Part shown: one piece after another, positions 1 to 9,185 of the stretch
Numbering within the stretch: position 1 is the first letter of the stretch
Layout of the letters: the number at the start of each line of letters is the position of its first letter
Assembly (NCBI RefSeq): GCF_001439785.1
Contig: NZ_JYLI01000018.1
Location: forward strand, 1 to 64,000
Direction: 5' to 3'
DNA: 64,000 bases
Source: Pseudomonas poae
GTDB lineage: Bacteria; Pseudomonadota; Gammaproteobacteria; Pseudomonadales; Pseudomonadaceae
Notes under the pieces: generated by a model
What the model was told of the DNA's origin: nothing
What the model saw: the letters and a program-made list of their open reading frames with translations, nothing else
The model's database searches: none
Translations under genes and position numbers: made by a program

Positions 1-110
1 CCATAGAGCATTGGAACCACCTGATCTCATCCCGAACTCAGCAGTGAAACGATGCATCGCCGATGGTAGTGTGGGGTTTCCCCATGTGAGAGTAGGTCAT
101 CGTCAAGATT
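1..110 (+). rRNA. rrf: 5S ribosomal RNA, 3' part
   Basis: The window opens inside a 5S rRNA: the sequence runs through the conserved CCCGAACTCAG and GATGGTAGTGTGGGG blocks and ends with GTAGGTCATCGTCAAG, which pairs with the missing 5' end. About 10 bases of the 5' end lie outside the window. It marks the end of an rRNA operon transcribed rightward. The sequence is of the Pseudomonas type. The exact mature 3' end is uncertain by a few bases. Confidence 0.93.
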
Positions 111-118
111 AAATTCCG

Positions 119-154
119 AAACCCCATCTGCGAAAGCAGGTGGGGTTTTGTTTT
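119..154 (+). terminator. rRNA operon intrinsic terminator
   Basis: An 11-bp stem (ACCCCATCTGC / GCAGGTGGGGT, one G-T pair) closes on a GAAA loop and is followed by TTTGTTTT. It sits about 10 bases after the 5S rRNA, where an rrn terminator is expected. From here to the mrdA start at 343 I see no gene or clear promoter. Confidence 0.88.
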
Positions 155-342
155 GGGCGATCGGAAAGTTTCAAAAATCGCTTACCGTCTCGGTCATCGC
201 CTGATGACCAATGCCAGCCTGCCGTTCGGGAAATCGATGCAAAGTGTTTCCGCATTTTTGGTATGGTGCAGCACCTTTTCCAAAGGATTGATCTCTTACC
301 GCAGGACGCGGCGTCGACCTTCTTCAACGAGATGCTGTAGAA

Positions 343-2235
343 ATGCCCGGACCCATACCGATCAAAGATCACGAAAAAGAAAACAGCCTGGTCAACAAGC
401 GCCTGCTGGCCTGCGCCCTGCTGGTGATCGGCATCACCTGTGCCCTGGTGGGCCGCTTGTATTTCCTGCAGGTGGTGCAGTTCGATTACCACTCCACGAT
501 CTCTGAAAATAACCGTGTCCATGTTCTGCCTATCACCCCAACCCGCGGCCTGATCTATGATCGCAATGGCGTGGTGCTGGCTGACAACCGTCCCAGTTAC
601 AACCTCACCATCACCCGTGAACGCGCTACTGACCTCAAGGGTGAACTGGACGCCATCGTCAGCCTGCTTCACTTGCCCGCCGAGGACCGCGCGGTATTCG
701 ACAAGGCACTAAAGCAGGCACGCCATCCGTTCGTCCCTGTCACATTGTTTTACGAGCTGACGGAAGAACAGATCGCTCTGTTTGCGGTTAACGAATTCCG
801 TCTGCCCGGGGTCGACGTCGAGCCGCAGTTCGTCCGGCATTACCCGCTCGGAGCGCACTTCGCGCACTCCATCGGCTACGTGGGTCGTATCAACGAGAAA
901 GAATCCAAGGCCCTGGACTCGGTGGAATACCGCGGCACCCAGTCCATCGGTAAAACCGGCATTGAACGCTTCTACGAATCCGAGCTGCATGGTCATGTCG
1001 GCTATGAAGAAGTTGAGACCAATGCCCAAGGCCGCGTATTACGAGTGCTCAAGCACACCGATCCGATTCCCGGTAAAAACATTGTCCTGAGCCTCGACGT
1101 TCATCTTCAGGAAGCCGCCGAAGAGGCCCTGGGCGACCGTCGTGGTTCGGTGGTCGCTCTCGATCCGCAAACGGGCGAAGTGCTCGCCATGGTCAGCAAA
1201 CCCAGTTTCGATCCTAACCTGTTCGTCACTGGCATCAGTTTCAAGGAATACGCCGCACTGCACGATTCCATTGACCGACCGCTGTTCAACCGCGTCCTCA
1301 GGGGCTTGTACGCCCCGGGCTCAACCATCAAGCCGGAAGTGGCCATCGCCGGCCTCGACAGCGGAGTCGTCACCCCACAAACCCGTGTGTTCGATCCGGG
1401 TTACTACCAACTGCCGGATTTCGATCACAAATACCGCAACTGGAACCACAGTGGTGACGGCTGGGTGGACATGGACGCGGCGATCATGCGCTCCAACGAT
1501 ACCTATTTCTACGACCTCGCCCACAAGCTGGGCATCGACCGCCTGCATGACTACCTGGCCGAATTCGGCCTTGGCCAGAAAGTCTCGCTGGACATGTTTG
1601 AGGAGTCCGCAGGTCTCATGCCATCCCAGGCCTGGAAGCGCGCTACCAGACGCCAGCCCTGGTTCCCCGGCGAAACCGTGATCCTCGGCATCGGTCAAGG
1701 CTATATGCAGGTCACGCCGTTGCAATTGGCGCAGGCCACGGCGTTGATCGCCAACAAAGGTGTGTGGAATCGACCGCATCTGGCCAAGACCATCAATGGT
1801 GTGCCGCCGGTGGATGAAAATCCGATGCCCAATGTCGTCCTCAAGGACCCGCGTGACTGGGAGCAAGTCAACCACGGCATGCAACTGGTAATGCACGACC
1901 CGCGCGGCATCGCCCGAGCAGCCGCGCAAGGTGCGCAATACCGCATCGCCGGCAAGAGTGGTACGGCGCAGGTGGTAGCGATCAAGCAGGGCGAGCGTTA
2001 CAACCGCGACAAAACCCTGGAGCGCCATCGCGACAACGCCTTGTTCGTTGGCTTCGCGCCCGCCGAGCATCCGAAAATCGTCATCTCGGTGATGATTGAA
2101 AACGGCGAGGCCGGCGGGCGAGTGGCTGGCCCGGTGGTCAGGCAAATAATGGACGCCTGGTTACTCGACCAGGACGGCCATCTGAAGCCGCAGTACGCGA
2201 CACCGAGCAAAGCGCCAGGCGACCCGCATGTCTAG
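343..2235 (+). CDS. mrdA: Penicillin-binding protein 2 (stand-alone mrdA)
   Basis: Transpeptidase of the elongasome, cross-linking peptidoglycan during lateral wall growth, anchored in the inner membrane. The 630-residue length fits the family. One membrane segment spans about residues 20-40. The PBP dimer domain begins at PTRGLIYDRNG. The active-site motif is STIK (Ser327), an SND triad motif lies near residue 385, and KSGT follows (Lys538). The N-terminus (PIPIKDHEKE) matches how PBP2 proteins usually begin, which supports this start even though the ribosome site is weak. Canonical mrdA normally adjoins rodA; here there is no rodA in the window and the gene stands alone after an rRNA operon. 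It may therefore be the second PBP2 copy that some pseudomonads carry. That last point is inference. Confidence 0.9.
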   Translation: MPGPIPIKDHEKENSLVNKRLLACALLVIGITCALVGRLYFLQVVQFDYHSTISENNRVHVLPITPTRGLIYDRNGVVLADNRPSYNLTITRERATDLKGELDAIVSLLHLPAEDRAVFDKALKQARHPFVPVTLFYELTEEQIALFAVNEFRLPGVDVEPQFVRHYPLGAHFAHSIGYVGRINEKESKALDSVEYRGTQSIGKTGIERFYESELHGHVGYEEVETNAQGRVLRVLKHTDPIPGKNIVLSLDVHLQEAAEEALGDRRGSVVALDPQTGEVLAMVSKPSFDPNLFVTGISFKEYAALHDSIDRPLFNRVLRGLYAPGSTIKPEVAIAGLDSGVVTPQTRVFDPGYYQLPDFDHKYRNWNHSGDGWVDMDAAIMRSNDTYFYDLAHKLGIDRLHDYLAEFGLGQKVSLDMFEESAGLMPSQAWKRATRRQPWFPGETVILGIGQGYMQVTPLQLAQATALIANKGVWNRPHLAKTINGVPPVDENPMPNVVLKDPRDWEQVNHGMQLVMHDPRGIARAAAQGAQYRIAGKSGTAQVVAIKQGERYNRDKTLERHRDNALFVGFAPAEHPKIVISVMIENGEAGGRVAGPVVRQIMDAWLLDQDGHLKPQYATPSKAPGDPHV

Positions 2236-2384
2236 ATCAAGCCGTTAGCGCGCCGATTACAAAAGCAACTTCCCTGCAACGGGTCAGTCATAACCATTGG
2301 CTTGGTCAAGGACGGGACATCAGCGCGCGCAACCCAGGTTGCGCATCTGTCGATGTCACCTAAGGTCAATGGAGGAGGTGACTT

Positions 2385-2852
2385 ATGCACGTATTGGATC
2401 GCATCGAGCGGAAAATTCTGCTCAACGCTTCACGTAAAAAGGTGTGGGAAGCGCTCACCGACGCCGAGCAGTTTGGCGCCTGGTTTGGCGTTGCTCTCAA
2501 AGGCAAGCGCTTTGTCGAGGGGGAAACCGTCGAAGCGCCGATTACTTATCCAGGCTACGAACACGTGGTCTGGAAAGCCAGAATTGAACGCATCCTGCCG
2601 CAAACCCTGTTCTCCTTCCATTGGCATCCCTTCGCGGTGCTGGAGGGCGTGGACTACGACAGCGAAACGCCGACGCTTGTGGAATTTACCATTGAGGACC
2701 GTGCGCCGGGCATCCTGCTGAGGGTTGTCGAATCCGGTTTCGACAAGGTCCCTGAAGCCCGGCGTCAGAAAGCGTTCAAGATGAACTCCCGTGGCTGGGA
2801 CGACCAGATGGGCAACATCGAAAGCTACCTAGGTGCCGCTCGCCAGGCGTGA
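2385..2852 (+). CDS. SRPBCC (AHSA1-type) domain protein
   Basis: A 155-residue protein preceded by a strong ribosome site (GGAGGTGACTT). The N-terminus has the pattern RKILLNASRKKVWEALTD, followed by FGAWFG, typical of the START/SRPBCC hydrophobic-cavity fold in its AHSA1 (Aha1 C-terminal-like) branch. Members bind small hydrophobic ligands, and many act beside ArsR-type regulators. No such regulator is adjacent here, so the ligand and role are unknown. It ends just before a hairpin shared with the convergent receptor gene. The whole protein is one domain with no signal peptide, so it is likely cytoplasmic. Confidence 0.8.
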   Translation: MHVLDRIERKILLNASRKKVWEALTDAEQFGAWFGVALKGKRFVEGETVEAPITYPGYEHVVWKARIERILPQTLFSFHWHPFAVLEGVDYDSETPTLVEFTIEDRAPGILLRVVESGFDKVPEARRQKAFKMNSRGWDDQMGNIESYLGAARQA

Positions 2853-2858
2853 CGCAAA

Positions 2859-2886
2859 CGGGCATCGATAACGATGCCCGGTTTCG
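2859..2886. terminator. Hairpin between convergent genes, weak bidirectional terminator
   Basis: A perfect 9-bp stem (CGGGCATCG, ATAA loop, CGATGCCCG) lies between the ends of the SRPBCC gene and the receptor gene. The flanking T-tracts are short (GTTTC on one side, TTTG on the other), so termination strength is uncertain. Confidence 0.6.
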
Positions 2887-2892
2887 AAGCGA

Positions 2893-5118
2893 TTAAAAAT
2901 CAATGGTCGCCGACAACTTGGCAACGCGCGGTTCACCCTGACTCAGGTAGCCCCCCAACGCCGACTCCCAGTATTTTTCATTGGCGACGTTCTCCACATT
3001 GGCGCCGAGCGTCACATCGCGTTGATCCACCTTGAAGGTGTAGCGCGCACCCAGGTCGAAGCGATTCCAGGCCGGCAGACTCAGGTTGTTGGCCGCATCG
3101 GCGTACTGGCCGCCGGTGCGCAGCATGCGACCGCTGAGGGTCGCGCCCTGCAGCCCCGGCACATCCCAATCCACCCCTGCGTTGAGCTGGAATGAAGGCA
3201 CACCGATCGCGCGATTGCCGTCGTTGGCGCCATTGAGCGTGTCCTTGAGTTCGGTCTTCATCACCGTTACGCCGCCGAGCAAACGCACACCACTCACCGG
3301 CTCACCGAAGACGTTCAGTTCCACCCCCTGGTTGATTTGCTGACCTTCGCGCACATAGGTCGCGGTGGTTGCGCCGGTCTGGATCGAGTAGCCATCACTC
3401 GGTTGCTCGATACGGTACACGCCCAGCGTTGCGCCGTAGGTGCCCATGTCCAGCTTGATCCCCGCTTCAGTCTGCTTCGAGCGGGCGGGCGCGTAGGCTT
3501 GTGCGCCATTGGTCACCGTCAGGCCGCCGGACGACACCGGTGCCGTTGGCCCCTGGGCCAAGCCTTCGATGTGGTTGGCATACAGCGACACATGTTCCCA
3601 GGGTTTGAACACGATGCCGTAAACCGGCGTATTGATTGATGCTGTGTAATTGGAACTGCGCGGGCCGGAACCATACGCATAGTTCTGCATGACCATTTCC
3701 TGATGGCGCAGCCCTGCGGTGAACAGCAGACGGTCGTCCAGGAAGCCGAAGGTGTCAGAGATGGCCGCACTGCGCACGAAGGTCTTGGCGGTGATGCCGG
3801 GGTCGCCCAGGTCACCACCGTTCACCGTGCCCCGCACTGGTTGCGCAATGTCGCTCGAAGGGTGGTAAATATTGCTGGCATTGGGCGTGAAGTCGAACTC
3901 GTAGGCATTGCGCACCTGCGTCCAGGTGCCGGTCAGACCGACGTTCAGTTGGTGGCTGACCGCACCGGTCTGGAACTTGCCATTGAGGCCGGTCATCAGG
4001 CTGGTGTTGTCTTCCTGATGGGCGATGCGCGAACCCGTCACCCTGGCCGTGCCGAGGTTATCGGTCAGGGTTACCGACGAATAGCGCCCGCTTTCATTAG
4101 TGTGTTTGGCGCCGGCGGCAAGGTAGGCGGTCCAGGTGTCGTTGAGGTCGTATTCGCCGCGCAGCATGCCCAGCGTGTCCTCGATATCGGTTGCGTTCCA
4201 GCTCGGCGCGTAGTTGGTGTCGGCCGAGGGCGCATCCGGAATGCGGGTGACGCCGGTGCCGAGGAACACCGAGTTACGGCCGCCGTTGACGCGCTGTTTC
4301 TGATAAACGAAATCACCCGATAAACGCAGGGCACCGCCACGGTAATCCAGGCCGACGGCAAACAGCTTGGCGCGCTGGTTCTCGTCATCGATGCCGGTAT
4401 CGCCTTCGCGCTGGGAAATATTCACCCGCGCGCCAAACCGATTGTCCTGACCAAACCGCTGGCCGACATCCAGATGTTCGCCAACCCGACCATCACTGTT
4501 GATATCGGTGCTGAAACGGCGCAGCGGCACATCATCGGCGCGCTTGGGTTGCAGGTTCACACCGCCACCAATTCCCGAGCCGCCTGGTGTGACGCCATTG
4601 ATAAAGGCATTGGGGCCCTTGAACACTTCCACACGCTCAAGCGCGTCGGTGGACATGATCTGGCGCGGCAGGATGCCGTACAGGCCGTTGAAGGAAATGT
4701 CGTCGCCATTAAGTTGCAGGCCGCGAATCACAAAGACCTGTGCCTGATTCGCATACCCCGACGCCTGACGCACTGATGAATCATTGAGCAGCACATCCGC
4801 CACTGTTTCGGCCTGCTGGTCGCGGATCAATTGCTCGGTATAGGACGCCATGCTGAACGGCACATCCATGATGTCCTGGTTGCCCAGCACACCCAATTGG
4901 CCACCGCGGGCCACCTGGCCGCCGCTGTACGCCGAGGGCAGTGTGTTTGGTGCGAGGGCGTCAGCGCTGATGTTGGTAGCGCCCAACTCCAGCGTGTTGC
5001 CGTCCTGGCGCGTACTCGTATCGGCCGGGGTGGCGGCATGGGTGGTAAGGCTCAGGGAGCAGCAAAGAGCGAGCAGGGTAGGGCGCAACGGCACTGCGAG
5101 TTGGTTACGGGTGGGCAT
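2893..5118 (-). CDS. TonB-dependent siderophore receptor
   Basis: Outer-membrane receptor for an iron-chelate. I start it at the ATG at 5118 (MPTRNQLAVPL) because a signal peptide follows at once, with cleavage likely after THA; an upstream in-frame extension to 5280 has no such meaning. The mature N-terminus leads into the plug domain (PFSMASYTEQLIRDQQA, then a VFVIRGLQ and VEVFKGPNAF block), followed by a beta-barrel of about 550 residues ending in TIDF with the expected terminal Phe. There is no N-terminal signalling (STN) domain, so it should not drive a surface-signalling sigma factor. The plug and barrel resemble hydroxamate-type (ferrichrome/ferrioxamine) receptors, but the ligand cannot be read from sequence. 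A Fur-like site lies upstream. No transporter genes adjoin it. Confidence 0.9.
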   Translation of the reverse strand: MPTRNQLAVPLRPTLLALCCSLSLTTHAATPADTSTRQDGNTLELGATNISADALAPNTLPSAYSGGQVARGGQLGVLGNQDIMDVPFSMASYTEQLIRDQQAETVADVLLNDSSVRQASGYANQAQVFVIRGLQLNGDDISFNGLYGILPRQIMSTDALERVEVFKGPNAFINGVTPGGSGIGGGVNLQPKRADDVPLRRFSTDINSDGRVGEHLDVGQRFGQDNRFGARVNISQREGDTGIDDENQRAKLFAVGLDYRGGALRLSGDFVYQKQRVNGGRNSVFLGTGVTRIPDAPSADTNYAPSWNATDIEDTLGMLRGEYDLNDTWTAYLAAGAKHTNESGRYSSVTLTDNLGTARVTGSRIAHQEDNTSLMTGLNGKFQTGAVSHQLNVGLTGTWTQVRNAYEFDFTPNASNIYHPSSDIAQPVRGTVNGGDLGDPGITAKTFVRSAAISDTFGFLDDRLLFTAGLRHQEMVMQNYAYGSGPRSSNYTASINTPVYGIVFKPWEHVSLYANHIEGLAQGPTAPVSSGGLTVTNGAQAYAPARSKQTEAGIKLDMGTYGATLGVYRIEQPSDGYSIQTGATTATYVREGQQINQGVELNVFGEPVSGVRLLGGVTVMKTELKDTLNGANDGNRAIGVPSFQLNAGVDWDVPGLQGATLSGRMLRTGGQYADAANNLSLPAWNRFDLGARYTFKVDQRDVTLGANVENVANEKYWESALGGYLSQGEPRVAKLSATIDF

Positions 5119-5204
5119 GGTCGATCCTGACGGAGAACCGTCAATGTGAGGAAAAAGGGCAACAGCGTTGCGCGTCCTCACTGCGCGGATACGACTCCGA
5201 TGCA

Positions 5205-5223
5205 AATGATAGTAATTGTTATT
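5205..5223 (-). promoter_or_regulatory. Putative Fur box upstream of the siderophore receptor
   Basis: AATGATAGTAATTGTTATT resembles the 19-bp Fur consensus (GATAATGATAATCATTATC) as an array of NATWAT hexamers. It sits about 90 bases upstream of the receptor start, in an AT-rich patch within otherwise GC-rich DNA. Iron-dependent repression of the receptor is the expected consequence. It lies about 110 bases from the divergent polB start, so an effect on polB is possible but not indicated. Confidence 0.65.
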
Positions 5224-5336
5224 AGCGTATTGCAACAAATTTGTCAGATTAAGGTCCGCGCGAGCGTTAACCTGCCGCACCTGAGCGGATGCCGGGTAGA
5301 ATCACACGCTCAAGGCAATGGCTGAGGTGCGGTACG

Positions 5337-7694
5337 GTGGATTTACAGCAGGGTTTTGTCCTGACCCGGCATTGGCGCGACACCCCGGAAGGCACGCAGG
5401 TCAGCTTCTGGCTGGCCACCGACCAGGGGCCCAGGTTCATCCGCTTGCCCGTGCAGACCTCAGTGATGTTCATCCCCGAAGCCCATCGCAAGCCGCTCGA
5501 TTGGCTGCTCAAGGACGAGCGCGAGATCGAGCTGCGGCCGTTGCAGTTGTGCGATTTTCATCACCGCCCCGTCCTTGGCCTGTATACACGCCAGCATCGC
5601 CAGGCGATGGACCTGGAAAAGCGCCTGCGCACCGCCGGCGTCGACGTCTACGAAGGCGACGTGCGCCCGCCCGAGCGCTACATGATGGAGCGCTTCATCA
5701 CCGCGCCGGTGTGTTTCGGTGGCACACCCGATGCCGACGGCACCTTGCTCGACGCGCAGATGAAACCCGCCCCCGACTACCGCCCGCCGCTCAAGCTGGT
5801 GTCCCTGGACATTGAAACCACTGCCCAGGGCGATCTCTATTGCATTGGCCTGCAAGGCTGCGGCGAGCGCCAGGTGTACATGCTCGGCCCGCCGAACAAC
5901 ACCTGCGCGGTGGACTTCAAGCTTGATTACTGCGACACCCGCGCCCAACTGATCGAAGCCCTCAACCTCTGGCTCGCCACCCATGACCCCGATGCGATCA
6001 TCGGCTGGAATGTGGTGCAGTTCGACCTGCGCGTGCTCCACGAACATGCCCAGCGCCTCAACGTGCCGCTGATGCTTGGCCGTGGCGATGAACCGATGGC
6101 TTGGCGCGAACATGGCAGCCGCAATCATTACTTTGCCGCCGCCGCAGGGCGCCTGATCATCGACGGCATCGAAGCCCTGCGCTCGGCCACCTGGAGTTTC
6201 GAGTCCTTCAGCCTGGAAAACGTCGCGCAAACCCTGCTCGGCGAAGGCAAGGACATCTCCACGCCGTACCAGCGCATGGACGAAATCAACCGTATGTTCG
6301 CCGAGGACAAGCCCGCCCTGGCGCGCTACAACCTCAAGGACTGCGAATTGGTCACACGGATTTTCGCCAAAACCGAGCTGCTCAAGTTCCTGCTGGAGCG
6401 GGCCAGCGTCACCGGGTTACCGGCCGACCGCAACGGTGGTTCGGTCGCCGCCTTTACACACCTGTACCTGCCGCTGATGCACCGTCAGGGCTTCGTCGCG
6501 CCGAACCTGGGCGACAAACCACCCCAGGCCAGCCCCGGCGGCTTTGTCATGGATTCACGCCCTGGCCTGTATGAATCGGTGCTGGTGCTGGACTACAAAA
6601 GCCTCTACCCGTCGATCATCCGCAGTTTCCTGATCGACCCGGTGGGCCTGGTCGAAGGCCTCAAGCACCCTGACGACAGCGACTCGGTGGAAGGCTTTCG
6701 CGGTGCGCGCTTTTCCCGCACCCGGCACTGCCTGCCCGCCATCGTCGCGCGGGTTTCCGAAGGCCGCGAAGTGGCCAAGCGTGAGCGCAACGCGCCGCTG
6801 TCCCAGGCGCTGAAAATCATCATGAACGCCTTCTACGGCGTTCTTGGCTCCAGCGGTTGCCGGTTCTTCGACACGCGGCTGGCCTCGTCGATCACCTTGC
6901 GTGGCCATGAAATCATGCGCCAGACCCGCGCGCTGGTCGAAGCCCAGGGCTATGAAGTGATCTACGGCGACACCGACTCCACCTTCGTCTGGCTCGGCAG
7001 CGCCCATTCCCAGGAGGACGCCAGCCGCATCGGCCAGGCGCTGGTGGCGCACGTCAACGAGTGGTGGCGTGCGCACCTGCAGACGGCGTTCGGCCTGCAC
7101 AGTGCGCTGGAGTTGCAATTCGAGACCCACTTCACACGCTTTCTGATGCCGACCATCCGCGGCGCGGAGGAGGGCAGCAAGAAACGCTACGCCGGGCTGG
7201 TGGTGCGCATCGACGGCAGCGAAGAGATGGTCTACAAAGGCCTTGAAACCGTGCGCAGCGACTGGTCGCCCCTGGCCCGACGGTTCCAGCAGGAACTCTA
7301 CCAGCGCGTCTTCCACCGCCAGCCCCACCAGGATTACATTCGCGACTACGTGCGACGCACCTTGAGCGGCGAGTTCGATGAACTCCTGATCTACCGCAAA
7401 CGCCTGCGTCGACGCCTGGACGACTACGAGCGCAACGTGCCGCCCCATGTGCGCGCCGCGCGCCTGGCCGATGACTACAACGACCGCCTCGGCCGCCCGC
7501 GCCAGTACCAGCGTGGCGGCTGGATCAGCTACGTCATCAGCGTCAACGGCCCGGAGCCGCTGGAAGTGCGGCAGGCGCCGATCGACTATGACCACTACGT
7601 GACGCGACAATTGCAGCCGGTGGCGGACGCGATCCTGCCGTTCGTGAATGACGACTTCAGCACCCTCGTTGGCGGGCAAATGGGGCTGTTTTAA
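5337..7694 (+). CDS. polB: DNA polymerase II (family B, 3'-5' exonuclease)
   Basis: Translesion and replication-restart polymerase. I use the GTG at 5337 (VDLQQGFVLTRHW, 785 residues) because a GAGGTG ribosome site lies 8 bases upstream and this is where the conserved N-terminus begins; an ATG at 5289 would add 16 unsupported residues. The exonuclease motifs are all present: DIET (Asp158), the IIGWNVVQFDL block and YNLKDCELV. The polymerase motifs are motif A DYKSLYPSII (Asp419), motif B KIIMNAFYGVLGSSG, and motif C YGDTDST (Asp545, Asp547). All catalytic acids are intact. In E. coli this gene is in the LexA regulon; I found no clear LexA box here. It is divergent from the siderophore receptor and 14 bases before a GST-like gene. 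Confidence 0.95.
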   Translation: MDLQQGFVLTRHWRDTPEGTQVSFWLATDQGPRFIRLPVQTSVMFIPEAHRKPLDWLLKDEREIELRPLQLCDFHHRPVLGLYTRQHRQAMDLEKRLRTAGVDVYEGDVRPPERYMMERFITAPVCFGGTPDADGTLLDAQMKPAPDYRPPLKLVSLDIETTAQGDLYCIGLQGCGERQVYMLGPPNNTCAVDFKLDYCDTRAQLIEALNLWLATHDPDAIIGWNVVQFDLRVLHEHAQRLNVPLMLGRGDEPMAWREHGSRNHYFAAAAGRLIIDGIEALRSATWSFESFSLENVAQTLLGEGKDISTPYQRMDEINRMFAEDKPALARYNLKDCELVTRIFAKTELLKFLLERASVTGLPADRNGGSVAAFTHLYLPLMHRQGFVAPNLGDKPPQASPGGFVMDSRPGLYESVLVLDYKSLYPSIIRSFLIDPVGLVEGLKHPDDSDSVEGFRGARFSRTRHCLPAIVARVSEGREVAKRERNAPLSQALKIIMNAFYGVLGSSGCRFFDTRLASSITLRGHEIMRQTRALVEAQGYEVIYGDTDSTFVWLGSAHSQEDASRIGQALVAHVNEWWRAHLQTAFGLHSALELQFETHFTRFLMPTIRGAEEGSKKRYAGLVVRIDGSEEMVYKGLETVRSDWSPLARRFQQELYQRVFHRQPHQDYIRDYVRRTLSGEFDELLIYRKRLRRRLDDYERNVPPHVRAARLADDYNDRLGRPRQYQRGGWISYVISVNGPEPLEVRQAPIDYDHYVTRQLQPVADAILPFVNDDFSTLVGGQMGLF

Positions 7695-7708
7695 AAGGAG
7701 GCAATACC

Positions 7709-8341
7709 ATGTACACGCTCTACGGCACCGACGAATCCGGCTCGTGCATGATCGAAATTGCCCTGCAACGTTGCGCCGTGCCGTGGCACCGCGTGGACGC
7801 CAGTTCCTGGCATGAGGGCGAGGGCAGCGAAGCGCTTGCGCGGATCAATCCGCTCAAACAGATCCCCACTGTTGTGACACCCGATGGTCAAGTCCTCACC
7901 GAGAGCGCGGCCATTCTGATCCACCTGGGCCTGGAGTTTCCCGACGCGGGTCTGCTGGCAGGCAACCGTGGGCAGATCCTGCGCGGCCTGCTGTACATCG
8001 CCGCCAATTGCTACTCGGCCATCGGCATCATCGACTACCCGCAACGCTGGCTGGGCGATGCCGATCAGGCGCTGCAGGCGCACCTGGTCACCGGCACACG
8101 GCGCTACCTGCACCAGGCCTGGGTGGTGTTCGCCGAGCAGTTTGCCGACCAGTTGTTCACGCCCAACCATACGCCGAACGCTTTAGGCATCATGGCGGCG
8201 GCGGTGTCGCGCTGGGACGGTGCGCGGGAAGCGTTGAGCGCATTGGCCCCTGGCTTTGCCCACACCCTGGCGCAGGTGGATGCTGACCTGATCGTGGCCC
8301 CCGTATTTGCTCGGCATTGGCCACACTGGAATGGCCTCTGA
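7709..8341 (+). CDS. Glutathione S-transferase family protein
   Basis: A 210-residue protein with a ribosome site (AAAGGAGG) and only a 14-base gap after polB, so probably cotranscribed. The N-terminal thioredoxin-like domain shows MYTLYGTDESGSCMIEIAL, then the cis-Pro region NPLKQIPTVV and the glutathione-binding ES pair (LTESAAILIHL). An all-helical C-terminal domain follows. This is the standard GST layout and length. Substrate is unknown. The Ser/Cys in the first helix could be the catalytic residue. Confidence 0.85.
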   Translation: MYTLYGTDESGSCMIEIALQRCAVPWHRVDASSWHEGEGSEALARINPLKQIPTVVTPDGQVLTESAAILIHLGLEFPDAGLLAGNRGQILRGLLYIAANCYSAIGIIDYPQRWLGDADQALQAHLVTGTRRYLHQAWVVFAEQFADQLFTPNHTPNALGIMAAAVSRWDGAREALSALAPGFAHTLAQVDADLIVAPVFARHWPHWNGL

Positions 8342-8505
8342 GGTTTGTGCAATCAGAAGAAACAATCACCGCCCAGCCACCCTGATCCCTTGCGCGGCGG
8401 GCGTCATCACCTACGCTTTCAGAACCCGGCGTAGGAATCATCCTTGAAATTGACGGTCGCACACATGAAACTCAAGAACCTGCACGCAATTCAAAGGAGG
8501 TGCGC

Positions 8506-9078
8506 ATGCTCATCCGGTCGCTGACCCTGGCTACCTTGATGGCTTTTACGGGGCCGCTGTTGGCCGCGGATGATATCAACCCGCTCAAGCAGGATATGGG
8601 CAAAGCCCGTCCGCTGGTGGTGGTGGAGCTCGATTCCGGTAACGCCACATTGTCCACGCTGCAGAAGCAGCTGGAGGAGCCTGCCAACAAGCAGTCGTTC
8701 GAAGAGCGCAACATGGTGTTCTACACCGTCAAATTCGGCAGCATCGGCGCCGAAGGGGAAAAATTCGCCAAGGAGGCCAAGGACAACAAAAAGCTCACGC
8801 CGCCTGAAACCAACGCGCTGATCCGTGCCCTCAAGCTGGGCGCCGGCAGCGGCACCAAGGTGATCCTGATCGGCAAGGACGGCGAGAAGAAACTTGAGAA
8901 GACCGTGCCTCCGGATACCCTCGACTTGAAGGAGTTCTTCAGCACCATCGACCAGATGCCCATGGCCGAAAAAGAGGCCGCCGCCCCCGCAGAGGCCGCG
9001 CCAGCCGAACCCGCGCCGGCCAAGGGCAAACCCGGCAAGCCGGGCGCCAAAGCCGCTCCACAACAACTCGACGACTAA
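8506..9078 (+). CDS. Secreted DUF4174-type protein with Ala/Pro/Lys tail
   Basis: A 190-residue protein. The ATG at 8506 is preceded by AAAGGAGG with good spacing; a GTG at 8500 overlaps that ribosome site and is rejected. A signal peptide (LIRSLTLATLMAFTGPLLAA) directs export. The body, beginning DINPLKQDMGKARPLVVV, resembles the DUF4174 thioredoxin-like fold, with GTKVILIGKDGEKKL as the central strand-turn. The last 35 residues are a low-complexity Ala/Pro/Lys/Gly tail. Function is unknown; family members are periplasmic or secreted. It stands alone between the GST gene and a REP doublet. Confidence 0.75.
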   Translation: MLIRSLTLATLMAFTGPLLAADDINPLKQDMGKARPLVVVELDSGNATLSTLQKQLEEPANKQSFEERNMVFYTVKFGSIGAEGEKFAKEAKDNKKLTPPETNALIRALKLGAGSGTKVILIGKDGEKKLEKTVPPDTLDLKEFFSTIDQMPMAEKEAAAPAEAAPAEPAPAKGKPGKPGAKAAPQQLDD

Positions 9079-9090
9079 CTCACCACTCCC

Positions 9091-9178
9091 TGTGGGAGCG
9101 GGCTTGCCCGCGATAGCGGTAGATCAGCTGGTACACAAGCAAGCTGACCCACCACCTTCGCGAGCAGGCCGCCCCACC
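9091..9178. repeat. REP doublet (REPIN-like), one arm degenerate
   Basis: A left REP (GTGGGAGCGGGCTTGCCCGCGA) is followed about 45 bases later by a decayed inverted copy (TTCGCGAGCAGGCCGCCCC). It lies in the gap between the DUF4174 gene and the convergent 3' end of the psl operon, where it may act as a transcript-end hairpin. Confidence 0.8.
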
Positions 9179-9185
9179 AGGCAAT

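Noticed and set aside
2302..2721. 139-codon frame overlapping the SRPBCC gene
   Set aside because: Same strand, other frame; lacks a ribosome site, while the SRPBCC start has GGAGGTG.
5224..5336. Possible LexA box for polB
   Set aside because: No CTG-N10-CAG with AT-rich centre was found in the gap.
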